Origin: Sodiomyces alkalinus F11
Taxonomy: Eukaryota; Ascomycota; Sordariomycetes; Glomerellales; Plectosphaerellaceae
DNA length: 64,000 nucleotides
Direction of reading: 5' to 3'
Assembly (NCBI RefSeq): GCF_003711515.1
Contig: NW_021167079.1
Coordinates: 7,000,385 to 7,064,384, forward strand
Shown: one piece after another, positions 1 through 9,549 of the stretch
How the letters are laid out: the number at the start of each line of letters is the position of its first letter
How positions within the stretch are numbered: position 1 is the first letter of the stretch
Position numbers and translations under genes: made by a program
Notes under the pieces: model-generated
Databases searched by the model: none
What the model was told of the DNA's origin: nothing
Seen by the model: only the letters and a program-made list of their open reading frames with translations

Positions 1-103
1 GAGAAAGGATACGAATGTGGCTTTAAAGCGAGGTCGTGAGGTCGCAAAAAAAGAGGGTAAAAAAAGGAGAGAAAAAAGGAGAGAAAAAAGAAGAAAGGAG
101 ACC

Positions 104-110
104 AAAAAAA
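104..110 (-). terminator. Pol III terminator of tRNA-Asp
   Basis: A run of seven T residues on the minus strand begins two bases past the 3' end of the tRNA. This is the usual RNA polymerase III stop signal. Confidence 0.75.
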
Positions 111-112
111 GT

Positions 113-184
113 CTCTCCGACGGGGAATTGAACCCCGGTCTCCAGCGTGACAAGCTGGCATACTAGCCACTATACGATCGGAGA
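113..184 (-). tRNA. tRNA-Asp (anticodon GTC), intronless
   Basis: On the minus strand a 72-nt cloverleaf can be drawn. The 7-bp acceptor stem is TCTCCGA paired with TCGGAGA and the discriminator base is G. The anticodon stem CCAGC/GCTGG holds the loop TTGTCAC, so the anticodon is GTC. The T arm carries GGTTCAATTCC. The molecule decodes GAC/GAU in the cytosol. No intron interrupts the anticodon loop, and a T-run follows the 3' end. A mitochondrial aspartyl-tRNA synthetase gene lies 1.4 kb away; this is probably chance, because that enzyme would charge the mitochondrial tRNA. Confidence 0.95.
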
Positions 185-988
185 TACGTGTTTTGCTTAG
201 TTGATGATGGTAGCGATGTTTAGACTAGCTATATAGTGACGGTTACGTTATGGAACCAGATGCACGTTAACTACGGAGTTAAGACTCAGGGTATTACTGG
301 AAGCGGGGATTTACTGGCAACAATTCCATTCAATGTTGTCTACGGGACCATTCTGTCACATGCAGCCTTCTCCGCACTTTGACTTTCTTAGACCTTCCCC
401 TTACCCGTGCCATGCCCCACTTATTCTGGTTCGTTTGGCACTCACCAATATAAGTGGGGCGTGGCACGGGTAGTCGTAGCAATCATCTACACTAGATGGC
501 GATAGTTTTGGACGTCGAGGCGCATTGCCACGCGAATGATGCAAAAGAAGGGGGATTTATATACCGCTGATAGGTGGATGATGTTCGACCTCGGTGACTC
601 CCAATCGGATGACGTCACTTCCCTGTGCACCTTCCCTGGGTTCTCTGAATGATGTCCGGGAAGGCGAAGTACGGATACTCCGTAATTACGTGTAGTTCGC
701 TGTGAGGTAAGTTGTGTGGTGGTGTACACGTAGATCTCTGGTGACGACACTCCTCAAGGGCATTGCGTATTCTACGTGTACGTACTTGACCTAAGGTACT
801 TAAATTAAGCCCTTCTCGGATTCCAATGTTCTGGTCCCCCCGCTTCCCCCCTTGCCCCTTCACAACAACATCTCCAACCTCAAGGACAACCATCACGACC
901 AGCCTCAATAAACATCGAGACCACTCTTCTACCAAGAACACAAACATACAAAACAAAAAGAAAGAATAAAATAAAAACCTTCTTCATC
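185..988. other. Intergenic, 5' region of the LEA-like gene
   Basis: I see no convincing coding sequence. Short reading frames on the minus strand lack splice logic and recognisable motifs. The last 100 bases are C/A-rich, as in fungal 5' leaders, and lead into a good start context at 989. Two copies of a GTGGGGC / GCCCCAC-type stretch near 410 and 460 form a loose inverted repeat (GTGCCATGCCCCAC and GTGGGGCGTGGCAC). Confidence 0.5.
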
Positions 989-1273
989 ATGACCGACAAG
1001 AACAAGACCGAAACCGACACAGGCGTCACCGGCGCCGCCAAGTTCGTAACCTCGACGGTCGGTAACACGGTGGGTGGTGTCTCGCGCACCGCTGGCAACG
1101 TCACGGGCGCCGCCACCCGCGGCGTGGGCGACACCGTCAGCAGCGTCACCGGTTCGGCGGGCCGCCCCGTCGGCGACGCTCTCGGGAATATCGGCACCGG
1201 CGTCGAGAACGCCGCTAACGCTGCCGGCGAGGGCGTGGAGGGTGCCGGGCAGTGGAAGAAGTCTGAGAAGTAA
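989..1273 (+). CDS. Small glycine/threonine-rich LEA-like protein
   Basis: This is a 94-residue, single-exon protein. It is very rich in Gly, Ala, Thr and Val, has no signal peptide, and has a charged N terminus (MTDKNKTETD). The body repeats a loose 11-residue pattern of the type TxGAAxxGVGDTV. Such patterns occur in fungal late-embryogenesis-abundant-like or stress-induced small proteins that are disordered in solution and become helical on drying or at membranes. The start codon follows an A/T-rich leader with a purine-rich context, and the stop is TAA. Codon third positions are strongly G/C, as in the neighbouring real genes. The overlapping frames (880-1308 minus, 1074-1406 plus) are shadows. 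The functional assignment rests on composition only. Confidence 0.75.
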   Translation: MTDKNKTETDTGVTGAAKFVTSTVGNTVGGVSRTAGNVTGAATRGVGDTVSSVTGSAGRPVGDALGNIGTGVENAANAAGEGVEGAGQWKKSEK

Positions 1274-1585
1274 TCAGCCACGAACCGGAAAAATGAAAGG
1301 AATGGCAATGGCCGACGGTTTGGGGAGGTTCTCTTTGGTTTTCAGTTTCAGTGTATCTGAGGAAACATTGCCGTCATTTCATGGCAACGTGTTGCTGTAC
1401 AATTAGCTACCGCCCTTTTTAATTCCACCTTCTGGGACCTTCCGCCCTTGTCCGCAATCTCCAAACGACCTCTCGCTTTACTCATGGTGACATTGTGGGG
1501 GTATACATACACAGCATCCGTGATTGTACAACATTATATAGTACAGCACCGTATTTCAGAGAGAGGAAGCACGCATCTCTCTCGC
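1274..1585. other. Convergent intergenic region
   Basis: This 312-bp 3'-3' spacer lies between the LEA-like gene and the aspartyl-tRNA synthetase gene. I see no gene. It should contain both 3' UTRs. Confidence 0.6.
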
Positions 1586-3801
1586 CTACTTCCGTCTCTT
1601 GAACTGAAGGTGATATGTCTCCAAAGCTTCGTTCGAGATACGACCTGGCCCTCCCGCAAACTCATCCACACCCTTGTTGTTTTTGGGGAACGCGATCACA
1701 TCCCGCACCGAGCTCGCGCCGCTGAGCACGGCCACGAAGCGGTCGAATCCCAACGCGAAGCCGGCGTGCGGCGGACACCCGGCCCGCAGCGCCTTGAGGA
1801 GGTGCGAGAACTCGGCCATCTTGGTGTCGCCCAGCCCCAGGATGTCGCGCAACACGTACTCCTGCATCTTCGCCACGTGGATACGCCGGCTGCCGCCCCC
1901 GAGCTCGACGCCGTTGAGGACGAGGTCGTAGTGGTCCGCCCTTGCCCGGAGCGGGTCGGCGAAGAGCAGGTCCACGTCCTCGGGGCCCAGCGGCGCCGTG
2001 AAAGGGTGGTGCGTCGCCGAGAACCCGGCCGACCCGCCCTGTCCCACGTCGACTTCCTCGTCCGGCGTGAACATGGGGAAGTCGGTCACCCAGAGGAACC
2101 GGAAGCGGGCGTCGTCTCGTTCGACCAGCCCGGCCTCGACGGCCGCCTGGTAGAGCGCCACCCGGAACTCCCCGAGCTTGGTCCACCCGCCCTGGTGCGG
2201 TCGGTTCCGGCGCGCTTGGAACACGACCATGTCGCCGTCCTGCAGATCCGAGAGGCCCGACGACGGGGTGGCGGCTTCTTGGAGGGCGCGGAGGCCGTCG
2301 GGCCCGAGGGCCGAGAACCCTTGCAACGGCTTGCTCGAGTCGTACGCGAGAGCCTGCGGCGCTCCGTCGGGGTTCTGGTGGAAGCTCTTGTGCAGGGTTT
2401 CCATGAAGCCCCGGAGGAAGTTTTGGGCCTCTCCCCGGTCGACGTCTTCGTGCAAGCTAAGCTTCCAGGCCTCCACTATCGGCGATTCCAAGTGTGATAT
2501 CATGCCGACAAAGTCGGGGCTCAGGTTCTCGTCGACCCGCAGGATCGTGTTGGGGATGCGGAGGTCCGGCTTGTCGGAGCCATACAAGGTCATGCAGTCC
2601 TCGTATGTCATCCTCGGGAAAGGCGTGGAGATGCGCGGGTATTCGGAGACCTTGTCGGAGGTGGCAGGAGTAGACGAGTTGTCATCCAAAGACTGCTGCG
2701 CTGTCCTCTTGACCGGGGTAAAAGAGGTCCCGTCGTCCCTGAGGACGTATTCGCCCCTCATGGCGTCCCAGGCGCGCTGCACGACCTTTTCCACATCCCC
2801 CATGATGGTCTCCCCCGTGGCGAATGACCGCTCAAGATCCATCTGCGTGAACTCGGGCTGCCTGTCCGCGCGGTGGTCCTCGTCGCGATAGCACCTCGCA
2901 AACTGGTAGTACCCCCCCAGGCCGGACGCCATCAGCACCTGCTTATACTGCTGCGGGCTCTGCGGCAGGGCGTAAGCGTAGCCGGCGCGGCGGGTCGGGA
3001 CGAGAAACTCGCGGGCGCCCTCCGACGTGGACTTGAAGAGCGTCGGCGTCTCGACGTCCAGGTACCCCAACCCGTTCATCGTCTCGCTCAGCGACGACTT
3101 GAGGAAGGCGCGGAACCGCAGCGCCTCTTTGAGCTTGTCGTGAAATCGCAGCTGCAGGTGCCGCGCCTCGGCGGGGAAGACGGCGTCGGAAGACACGATG
3201 ATGTCCTTGGGGAATGGGTTGAGGTAGCGGATGGAGGAGATTTCCATGTCGAACCTGGCGGGTGATGATGAGTCCGTCATGGCCCCGACAGCTAGGACGG
3301 CGCTATAAGGTTGGATCTTACGCAGAGCGTCGGCTAGGTCGGCGCCCTTTGCGCAGATCTGGCCCTGGTACTCGCCGTTGTTCAATTCGAGGTTGGCGAA
3401 CGCCAGGTCCTTGGAGACTTTCCTGATCTTCCCTATGAAGCCGTATACCACCACTTCGGTCTCGCCCGGTTTCCAGCGCTCTCTCGGAGACATCGTTGGG
3501 AAGAAGACTGTAAATTTTTAATTTTTTTTGTGCCGGTGGCATTCGGTCAGCCGCTATCCGGGTGAAGGGAGGCTGGAAAGGTGTGTGTTTGTGTGTACTG
3601 ACGGAGATCTTTGAACTCGCTCGATAGTTCGTCGGGGGACAGCTCCTTTGGCTTGTTCGAGGAGTAGGGACGACGGGCGTGGCGCGTCAACGTGGCAGTC
3701 GGTAGATTCCATGGCTGCAGCAATAATGGTGATAGAAGCTGTTGTCGAGGATTCGATGCTCGGGATAGGAGTCCTCGACAGGCACAGCAGCGTCGCAACA
3801 T
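1586..3801 (-). CDS. Mitochondrial aspartyl-tRNA synthetase (Msd1/DARS2 type)
   Basis: A class IIb synthetase that charges mitochondrial tRNA-Asp. I model two exons, complement(1586..3507, 3603..3801), giving 706 residues. The 95-bp intron has donor GTCAGT, a CTGAC branch point and a TTTACAG acceptor. The same GTCAGT donor is used in the neighbouring Memo gene. Exon 1 encodes an Arg/Leu-rich N terminus ending near RRPYSS, a typical mitochondrial targeting peptide. An N-terminal OB-fold anticodon domain follows (VVVYGFIGKIRK). Next come the class II motif 2 (RCYRDEDHRADRQPEFTQ), the flipping-loop/SPQQYKQ region and GVELGGGSRRIH. Near the C terminus is motif 3 (GFALGFDRF) with RDVIAFPKN. It aligns collinearly with yeast Msd1, not the cytosolic Dps1. 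It is transcribed divergently from the Memo gene. The intron could shift by a few bases, but the frame requires this phase. Confidence 0.9.
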
Positions 3802-4411
3802 TCGAGCGTGTGATGGGCCCTCTGCGCCAGGCCAGCCGAGTCAAGGTTGGCTTGAAGATTGAAGATCCTTTTTGTAGTTGTAACAGGTTGCCAATGAGTG
3901 ACAGTGGACTCGATGGCGTTGAAAGTCGGGCAATGTCGATTCGTAAGATCCTTTTTTTTTTTTCTTTTTTTCTTCTTCTTTTTCTTCTTTTTTTTTCTGG
4001 CTTCGTCGCGAATTCAATCCAAGCTTTTAGGTCGGGTACCCATTTGCCAAGACGCTGCTAATCGATAACGCTGATAAGATTCCAAGAACCTGGAAGCGTC
4101 ATCATACTGGGTACGTATCGGGGAAGCTTCGATCTCAAGCTGCAGCCCCTCCAAGCTTGTGCGGGGCCGGCCCCCAGTTCAGTGATACCTACAACGTAGA
4201 GCTGCTACGCTGTAGGTTCTCCCCCCTGCCTTCACCAAGGTACCCACTACCCACTCCACGTCTGCCCTTCGTCTTCCATTACCCCTCCTCCGTCCAACCT
4301 GCCATAATCCTCTGCACTCGATACCCGAGGGATCAAAGGATCACATACTCCAACTCGGATAGCGTTGTTAACTTGTTCCCTTTGTCCACCATTGGCTGCT
4401 GCATGTCCATC
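3802..4411. other. Divergent promoter region AspRS / Memo
   Basis: 610 bp lie between two start codons on opposite strands. A long pyrimidine tract (T-rich, about 3951-4000) and the TAGGTACC-type stretches common in this genome's promoters are visible. No separate gene is supported. The Memo reading frame stays open upstream to 4157, but that part has no family similarity. Confidence 0.55.
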
Positions 4412-5479
4412 ATGTCGTCGAGAGAGGTCCGAAAACCCGGCAAGCAAGGCACCTGGTATCTTGGTGATGCGAACAGGCTCTCGGATCAGCTAGAAGGATT
4501 TCTCGGGGATGTCCCTAATCAAATCGACGGCTCCGATGTTCCTATTCCCCGTGCCAGGGTCATAATGGCACCGTCAGTTCCAACCTGCCAGGTCCCTTTG
4601 GAGCGGCTGAGCTACGTGCCGTTGCATCGAGTGCTAACCAGGGGTATGGGCTACAGGCATGCTGGCTACAGCTATTCGGGCCCGACAGCGGCGTGGGCTT
4701 ACAAGAGCCTCGATCTCAGCCAAGCCAAGCGTGTCTTCCTCCTCGGACCGTCACACACGTTCTATCTCCGGGGATGTGCCTTGACGAGCTTCAAAAAATA
4801 TGGGACCCCGTGGGGAAACCTGGAGGTGGATCAGGAGATCACGGAGAAGTTGAGACGAGACCACGATATCCCCGACATCCCCTCTTCCAACGACAACAGG
4901 GAGCACTCGCTCGAGATGCATCTGCCGTTCCTCTGGGTGTCGCTCCTCAACGCCTTCGGCTCGCCCGATAAGTTCCCCACCCTCGTGCCTATTCTGGTGG
5001 GGGACAACGACAAAGCCGGCGAGCGCGAGGCGGGGTCCTGGCTCCTGCCCTACCTCCGCGAACCGTCCAACGCCTTCATTGTCAGCTCCGACTTTTGTCA
5101 CTGGGGAGACCACTTCAGCTACAGGCCCTACAGCCCGGAAGCCAAGGCGGACAGCACCCTGCGTCAGCTCTCCCACCGCTCCGTGCCCAGCGGCAAGCCC
5201 ATCCACGAGACCATCAAGGTGCTGGACGATCTGGCCATCGAAGCCATCAAGTCGGGCAAGTACGAGCAGTTCTACGACAACTTGGCCGCCACCAAAAACA
5301 CCGTATGTGGACGCCATCCGATCGGGGTCACGATGGCCGCTTTGGAGGCCCTGGCGGCCGAGCGGGGTGCGGGCGAGGACGAATGCAGGTTCAAGTTCAT
5401 TCGCTATGATCGTAGCAACCTTGTCGAAGAGCCGGACGACTTCAGCGTGAGCTACGTGTCGGCCTACGCTGTTGTTTGA
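4412..5479 (+). CDS. Memo-family protein (MEMO1/Mho1-like)
   Basis: Two exons, join(4412..4572, 4657..5479), give 327 residues. The 84-bp intron has donor GTCAGT, branch TGCTAAC and acceptor CTACAG. It is a multiple of three and contains no stop, so it reads through as 28 spurious residues in an unspliced translation. Splicing restores the conserved core AP-HAGYSYSGP. Other family hallmarks are FLLGPSHTFYL, EHSLEMHLPFL, SSDFCHWGDHF and the C-terminal CGRHPIGV followed by SVSYVSAYA. Memo proteins resemble extradiol dioxygenases, bind a metal through conserved histidines, and in yeast Mho1 affects invasive growth and cell motility signalling. ATG 4412 was chosen because family members start MS-x-RE just before the G-x-WY motif. 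ATG 4403, in the same frame, is an alternative. Confidence 0.9.
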   Translation: MSSREVRKPGKQGTWYLGDANRLSDQLEGFLGDVPNQIDGSDVPIPRARVIMAPSVPTCQVPLERLSYVPLHRVLTRGMGYRHAGYSYSGPTAAWAYKSLDLSQAKRVFLLGPSHTFYLRGCALTSFKKYGTPWGNLEVDQEITEKLRRDHDIPDIPSSNDNREHSLEMHLPFLWVSLLNAFGSPDKFPTLVPILVGDNDKAGEREAGSWLLPYLREPSNAFIVSSDFCHWGDHFSYRPYSPEAKADSTLRQLSHRSVPSGKPIHETIKVLDDLAIEAIKSGKYEQFYDNLAATKNTVCGRHPIGVTMAALEALAAERGAGEDECRFKFIRYDRSNLVEEPDDFSVSYVSAYAVV

Positions 5480-5917
5480 TGTTTGATGAGGGATGTCTCT
5501 TTCTCTTTCTGCTATATTTGCTATTGCGTGTTTGGGAAATCGGGGTCCCTCTTTATAAGCGAGTAAATGATTAGTAAGCGATTGCCCGGATGTGATCTCT
5601 GAGCGGTAGCGGGCCGCCAATTCCACCGATACAACATATCTGGGTGCCCGTTGTTACTCGTGCCACGCCCCACTTATTTGTTGGCGCCTTTTTCCGTTTC
5701 GGACTTCGTCCTTCGTGCATCGATTACTAAGACGCAGGTGCATAATAATATAAATTCATAACTTCATGAAAAATGTCAGGTCTCTGTCTATGGATTTGTA
5801 TCTAGTGTCCATGCTCTCCGCATCACGTCATTAACGCTTTTTGCAGCTGCATATCCTTCTGACGCATATCCAAGACGAATTGCAACCAGTTCCGTCATTG
5901 GACAGGAATCCGGGAAC

Positions 5918-5949
5918 CCGGGAACCCGGGACAAATCCCGGGTTCCCGG
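5918..5949. repeat. Perfect 14-bp GC-rich inverted repeat
   Basis: Arms CCGGGAACCCGGGA and TCCCGGGTTCCCGG are separated by the 4-base loop CAAA. A partial extra copy of the left arm precedes it (from 5910), so the sequence reads as tandem GGGAACCC units followed by their complement. As RNA it would form a stable hairpin. Its position, 440 bp past the Memo stop, is too far for an ordinary 3' UTR. Confidence 0.8.
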
Positions 5950-6581
5950 CTCCGAGCCTCCGGTGACTAAAGCGGGAGGCTCCGGTGCATGATCCTTGGC
6001 CTCGTACAGTAAAACACACACGCTGTATGTTCAACAATCACGGCAAATGAAAGGCGACCTTCGAGGGCTGGTGAAACCCAGAGCTCCATAACCTGCCAAT
6101 ATCCTGCTGCAGTGCTGCTCGGTGCTCACTTGTCTGGGAAGGGGGCCAAGTTCCAACTGCCAAGGGCTAGGCCCACAGTTGCATTTCCCAAACCAGCAAC
6201 CGGATCTCAGATCTCCGAAAACTGGTTTCCAATAGAAGCCTTCGATATCGGCTAAAATGGTTGAACTTGCCTCCCCACGGCATTGGATTCGTTACTCGCC
6301 AGCATGTCGGCAGATAATAATCGAGCGTTCGCGGGGATTATCTCGGCCCTTCAACTTGACGTCTATCCCAACATGATACCCTCCGAGATATATGCCGTAA
6401 TAGGCAAGACTTTGTTGTGGCCGGAGTGCGCTTCCTTCATATGGATCAATGAGATGATGAGATCACGAGGTTCCCGGTACCGCGTTTCTGCGAATGCCGG
6501 TTGATACAGACTGCGGCCGGAAGCGTCGAAGCGAGTCAAGCGACCCATGGTTCGGAGCACCATCCTACCAGGTCATCCCCC

Positions 6582-6720
6582 CTGGGGAGACCCCATCTAA
6601 AAGGCGAGGAAGACTTGGCGAGGGGAAAGTACATAAAAGGTGCCTGCGCTTCGCTGATCACGAAAACCTGGGTACGATTCTCGCGATCGTCGTGCCAAGT
6701 CCGGGGTTAATCTTATAAAG
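6582..6720 (+). promoter_or_regulatory. Core promoter of GH6 gene: TATA box and SYGGRG (CreA/Cre1-type) sites
   Basis: A TATAAAG box sits at 6714-6720, 58 bp before the start codon. SYGGRG hexamers, the consensus for carbon-catabolite repressor CreA/Cre1, occur at 6582-6587 (CTGGGG, inside CCCCTGGGG) and 6701-6706 (CCGGGG), with another at 6331-6336 (GCGGGG). Two of them lie within 200 bp of the start codon. This is consistent with glucose repression, which is usual for cellulase genes, but it is only a motif match. Confidence 0.5.
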
Positions 6721-6777
6721 ATCTTCAGTCGATCATCTCCTCCAGCACACGAAACACGTGAGAAGAAGAAGGAAAAG

Positions 6778-8218
6778 ATGCGATCTGCCCTCGCCCTCCT
6801 TGCCGCCGGCCTCGCCGCCACGAGCTGCGCTTCGGCCATTCCCGAGCTGGAGCCGCGCCAGTCGGCCAACCCTTTCGCCGGCCGTTCGCTCTACATCAAC
6901 CCCAACTATAGCGCCTCCCTCGAGCAGACGCGCCTGGCCTTCGTCTCCCGCGGCGACACCGCCAACGCCAACAAGGTGCAGTATGTGCAGAACCACGTCG
7001 GCACCTTCGTCTGGGTCGCCAATATCTACCTGCTCCGCCGGATCGACGAGGCTATCCAGAACGCCCGTGCCGCCCAGGCCCGTGGCGAGGGGCAGCAGAT
7101 CGTCGGCCTGGTCCTCTACAACCTGCCGGACCGCGACTGCAGCGCCGGCGAGTCGGCCGGTGAGCTGTCTCTAAACCAGAACGGCCTGAACCGGTACAGG
7201 TCGGAGTACGTGAACCCCTTCGCTGAGAAGCTGAAGGCGGCGTCCGACCTCCAGTTCGCCGTCGTGATGGAGCCCGATGCGCTCGGCAACATGGTCACCG
7301 CGCAGAGCCAGCCGTTCTGCGCCAACGCCCGCATTCCTCACCAGGACGGCATTGCCTATGCCATCCAGCAGATGCAGGCTAGCAACATCCACCTTTACTT
7401 GGATGTGTCTCACGGTGGATGGCTTGGATGGTCGGACAACCTCGGACCCAGTACGTCTTTACGTCTTTTATCTGTGCCTGTTTTTTTTTTTTTTTTTTTT
7501 TTTTTTTTGCCTTGTCCACGAAAACTAACAATGTCATACAGCCGCCGATGAGGTCGGCAGGATCCTGCAGAAGGCCGGCGGTAACAACCGCATCCGTGGT
7601 TACTCGACCAACGTGTCGAACTACAACGCCTACATGACCAACAACCCGCCTCCTTTCACCGAGGGCAACCCCTCCGCCGACGAGTCTCGCTATGCGACTT
7701 CCCTCGGCGGCGCCCTGGCCCAGCGCGGCCTCCCCACCAAGTTCATCGTCGACCAAGGCCGCGTCGCGATCGACGGTGCCCGAGAGACCGGGGGCGAGTG
7801 GTGCAACGTCGAGGCCGGCTTCGGCCAACCCTTCATCACGAACACCCAGAACTCCAACGTCGATGCCGTCCTGTGGATCAAGCCCGGCGGCGAGTCCGAC
7901 GGACAGTGCGGCATGCAGGGTGCGCCCATCGCCGGCGCCTGGTTCGACGAGTACGCCCAGATGCTCACAAGGAATGCGCATTCCGATATCGTGGGTGGCG
8001 GCCCTCCTCCTAGCAACCCGCCTCCTAGCAACCCGCCCCCCACCAACCCTCCTCCCACCAACCCTCCTCCTACCAACCCTCCCCCTACCAATCCTCCTCC
8101 TTCCGGCAGCTGCTCGGCTATGTGGGGTCAGTGCGGTGGCCAGGGCTGGAACGGCCCGACCTGCTGCTCGCAGGGCACCTGCAGTGAGCAGAACCCCTGG
8201 TACTCCCAGTGCATCTAA
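6778..8218 (+). CDS. GH6 endoglucanase/cellobiohydrolase (Cel6B-like) with C-terminal CBM1
   Basis: Two exons, join(6778..7450, 7542..8218), give 449 residues. The 91-bp intron (GTACGT ... CTAAC ... CATACAG) contains a T-run of about 28. A signal peptide (1 to about 20) ends SCASA, followed by a short propeptide up to EPRQ. The GH6 catalytic domain spans about 29-375. The active-site aspartates lie in PDRDCSA (D120) and EPDALGN (D167), with further family blocks [20 protein letters not shown] and [10 protein letters not shown]. The closest remembered relative is Humicola insolens EG VI/Cel6B, which has an open cleft, rather than the exo-acting Cel6A. A linker of seven PPP-S/T-N units (about 379-413) leads to a 36-residue CBM1 ([14 protein letters not shown] ... 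NPWYSQCI) with the usual aromatic strip. It hydrolyses cellulose with inversion, outside the cell. C-terminal placement of CBM1 is the reverse of the classic Cel6A order. Confidence 0.93.
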
Positions 8219-9549
8219 GCCTCTAAAGTCTAAAGGGCTACGAAACTCGAGGGGCGAAAGATGCCGGTTTTTTTCAAGATGTATATGTGAACTGAGCATC
8301 AGAAGGATATCTGTACATAGCTGCAAAGATGTCTGTCATGACATTGGAGAACATATGCAATCTGAACTCATTGCGGTCAAGAATCTTTAGTGAGTCGAAT
8401 GTGATTAATGAAGTGATGCCTGTGATTCGGGTGCCTCTGACACCTGTGACCTGATGGATCAGAGCTAAATCCAACGGAAGGAAACGGCTTAACGGCTTCA
8501 TTCCGAGTCCCCACTCGGCGACTCCTGAGGCATTATGCCGGAAACCGCTAATTAGTCTTAGCGCCAAACCATTGCCGTTCGCCGGATGGATTGCCACGGG
8601 CCCACTCTAGTCCCGGACGGCCCGGACGGTGTACCGGGATACACCGATAGTGGACCACGGTCCACCACCAGCACCTCAAGCAGCAGCTCTACTTAATGCA
8701 GGGAATCTGAATGTATACGAAGCGGTTCACCTTTCCCCCCTGCTAGAGGCAGCAGGGTGGCATGCCCTACCTGCGACGATTCCTTGCGGCCGCCGAGATC
8801 AACCCGTAAGATCTACCTTACTCTCAGTGGCGCGGATATCCCGTGCCAATTGGCACGTGTTTTGGCATCCTGGCTGCCTTCTTCAGTGAGCTCGAGTATA
8901 TAAGAGACCCTTCGAGCTATCCTCCTCTATGGGGAGCCGCGAGGGCGCGCTTGTTGGTACGTCGTCGCATAGGTGTGTAAGCAGCAATATGGGCCACGAA
9001 TGGTAGTTGCGAAAGTCCAAAAAGATTGTGCCTGATATTGATGTCGGAGATTCGTTGAAAGCGATGTAAATGGTGCCTTGTAAGTTCTCTGTGGCCGTGT
9101 GATGAATTCTGGACGAGGGTTTGATCAGAGTTGTGGGAGAGAAAAGAGAGGGAAAAAAGAAATGAAAATAAAAATAAAGGGAATAAACAGGAATGACGTG
9201 TGGCTATTGTCCCTAAGGTACGAAGGCCTTCGTGCTGATTTGGCTTATCTAAGACGAAAGAAAGTGGGGTTGGTTTGGGCCAAGGCCGCATGCTGCATTG
9301 TGCATCATAGGTACGTACCTACCTTGAATGTCCACTTCACAATTTTTGGCCTAGCCATTGGGTAACCCCCTTGTTTCCGAGTTTCTTCCTTCCGCGTCTC
9401 TTCCTCAACGCGTCTCCTCGTCAACGTCGTTCTTGCATCAAGGTAGCTGTTAGCACTCTTTCTTTCTCAAGGGAACCCATTCTAATAGATTTTCACAAGC
9501 GAACTACCAGTCTCCCGTCGAAAAAAAAATAGAAAAAAATAGAGTAACC
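8219..9549. other. Intergenic region
   Basis: No supported gene in 1.3 kb. It holds the GH6 3' UTR and, from about 9360, a C/T-rich leader for the 2EXR gene. A TATATAA box occurs at about 8898, with no gene visible directly downstream. Confidence 0.5.

Larger units (their letters stand above)
5480..6777. other. Intergenic region upstream of the GH6 gene
   Basis: A 1.3-kb non-coding stretch. It contains a perfect GC-rich hairpin (5918-5949), and near the 3' end the promoter elements of the GH6 gene described separately. The GGCTAAAA at about 6250 fits the GGC(A/T)4 pattern bound by XYR1/XlnR-type cellulase activators, but a single copy has little weight. Frames such as 6283-6504 have no motif or splice support. 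Confidence 0.5.

Noticed and set aside
880..1308. 142-codon frame opposite the LEA-like gene
   Set aside because: It is the antisense shadow of a GC-rich, repetitive coding sequence; no splice or family support.
1448..2497. 349-codon plus-strand frame over the aspartyl-tRNA synthetase
   Set aside because: Antisense shadow of a clearly recognisable class II synthetase; composition (His, Arg, Val, Glu rich) is typical of such shadows.
113..3801. Functional link between tRNA-Asp and the neighbouring aspartyl-tRNA synthetase
   Set aside because: The synthetase has a mitochondrial presequence and Msd1-type sequence, whereas the tRNA is nuclear-type; proximity is probably chance.
6250..6257. GGCTAAAA as an XYR1/XlnR site controlling the GH6 gene
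   Set aside because: A single copy about 520 bp upstream is expected by chance; not strong enough for a separate feature.
7379..8326. 315-codon minus-strand frame over the GH6 gene
   Set aside because: Crosses the GH6 intron and its T-run; antisense of the PPPTN linker gives spurious Gly/Arg/Val repeats.
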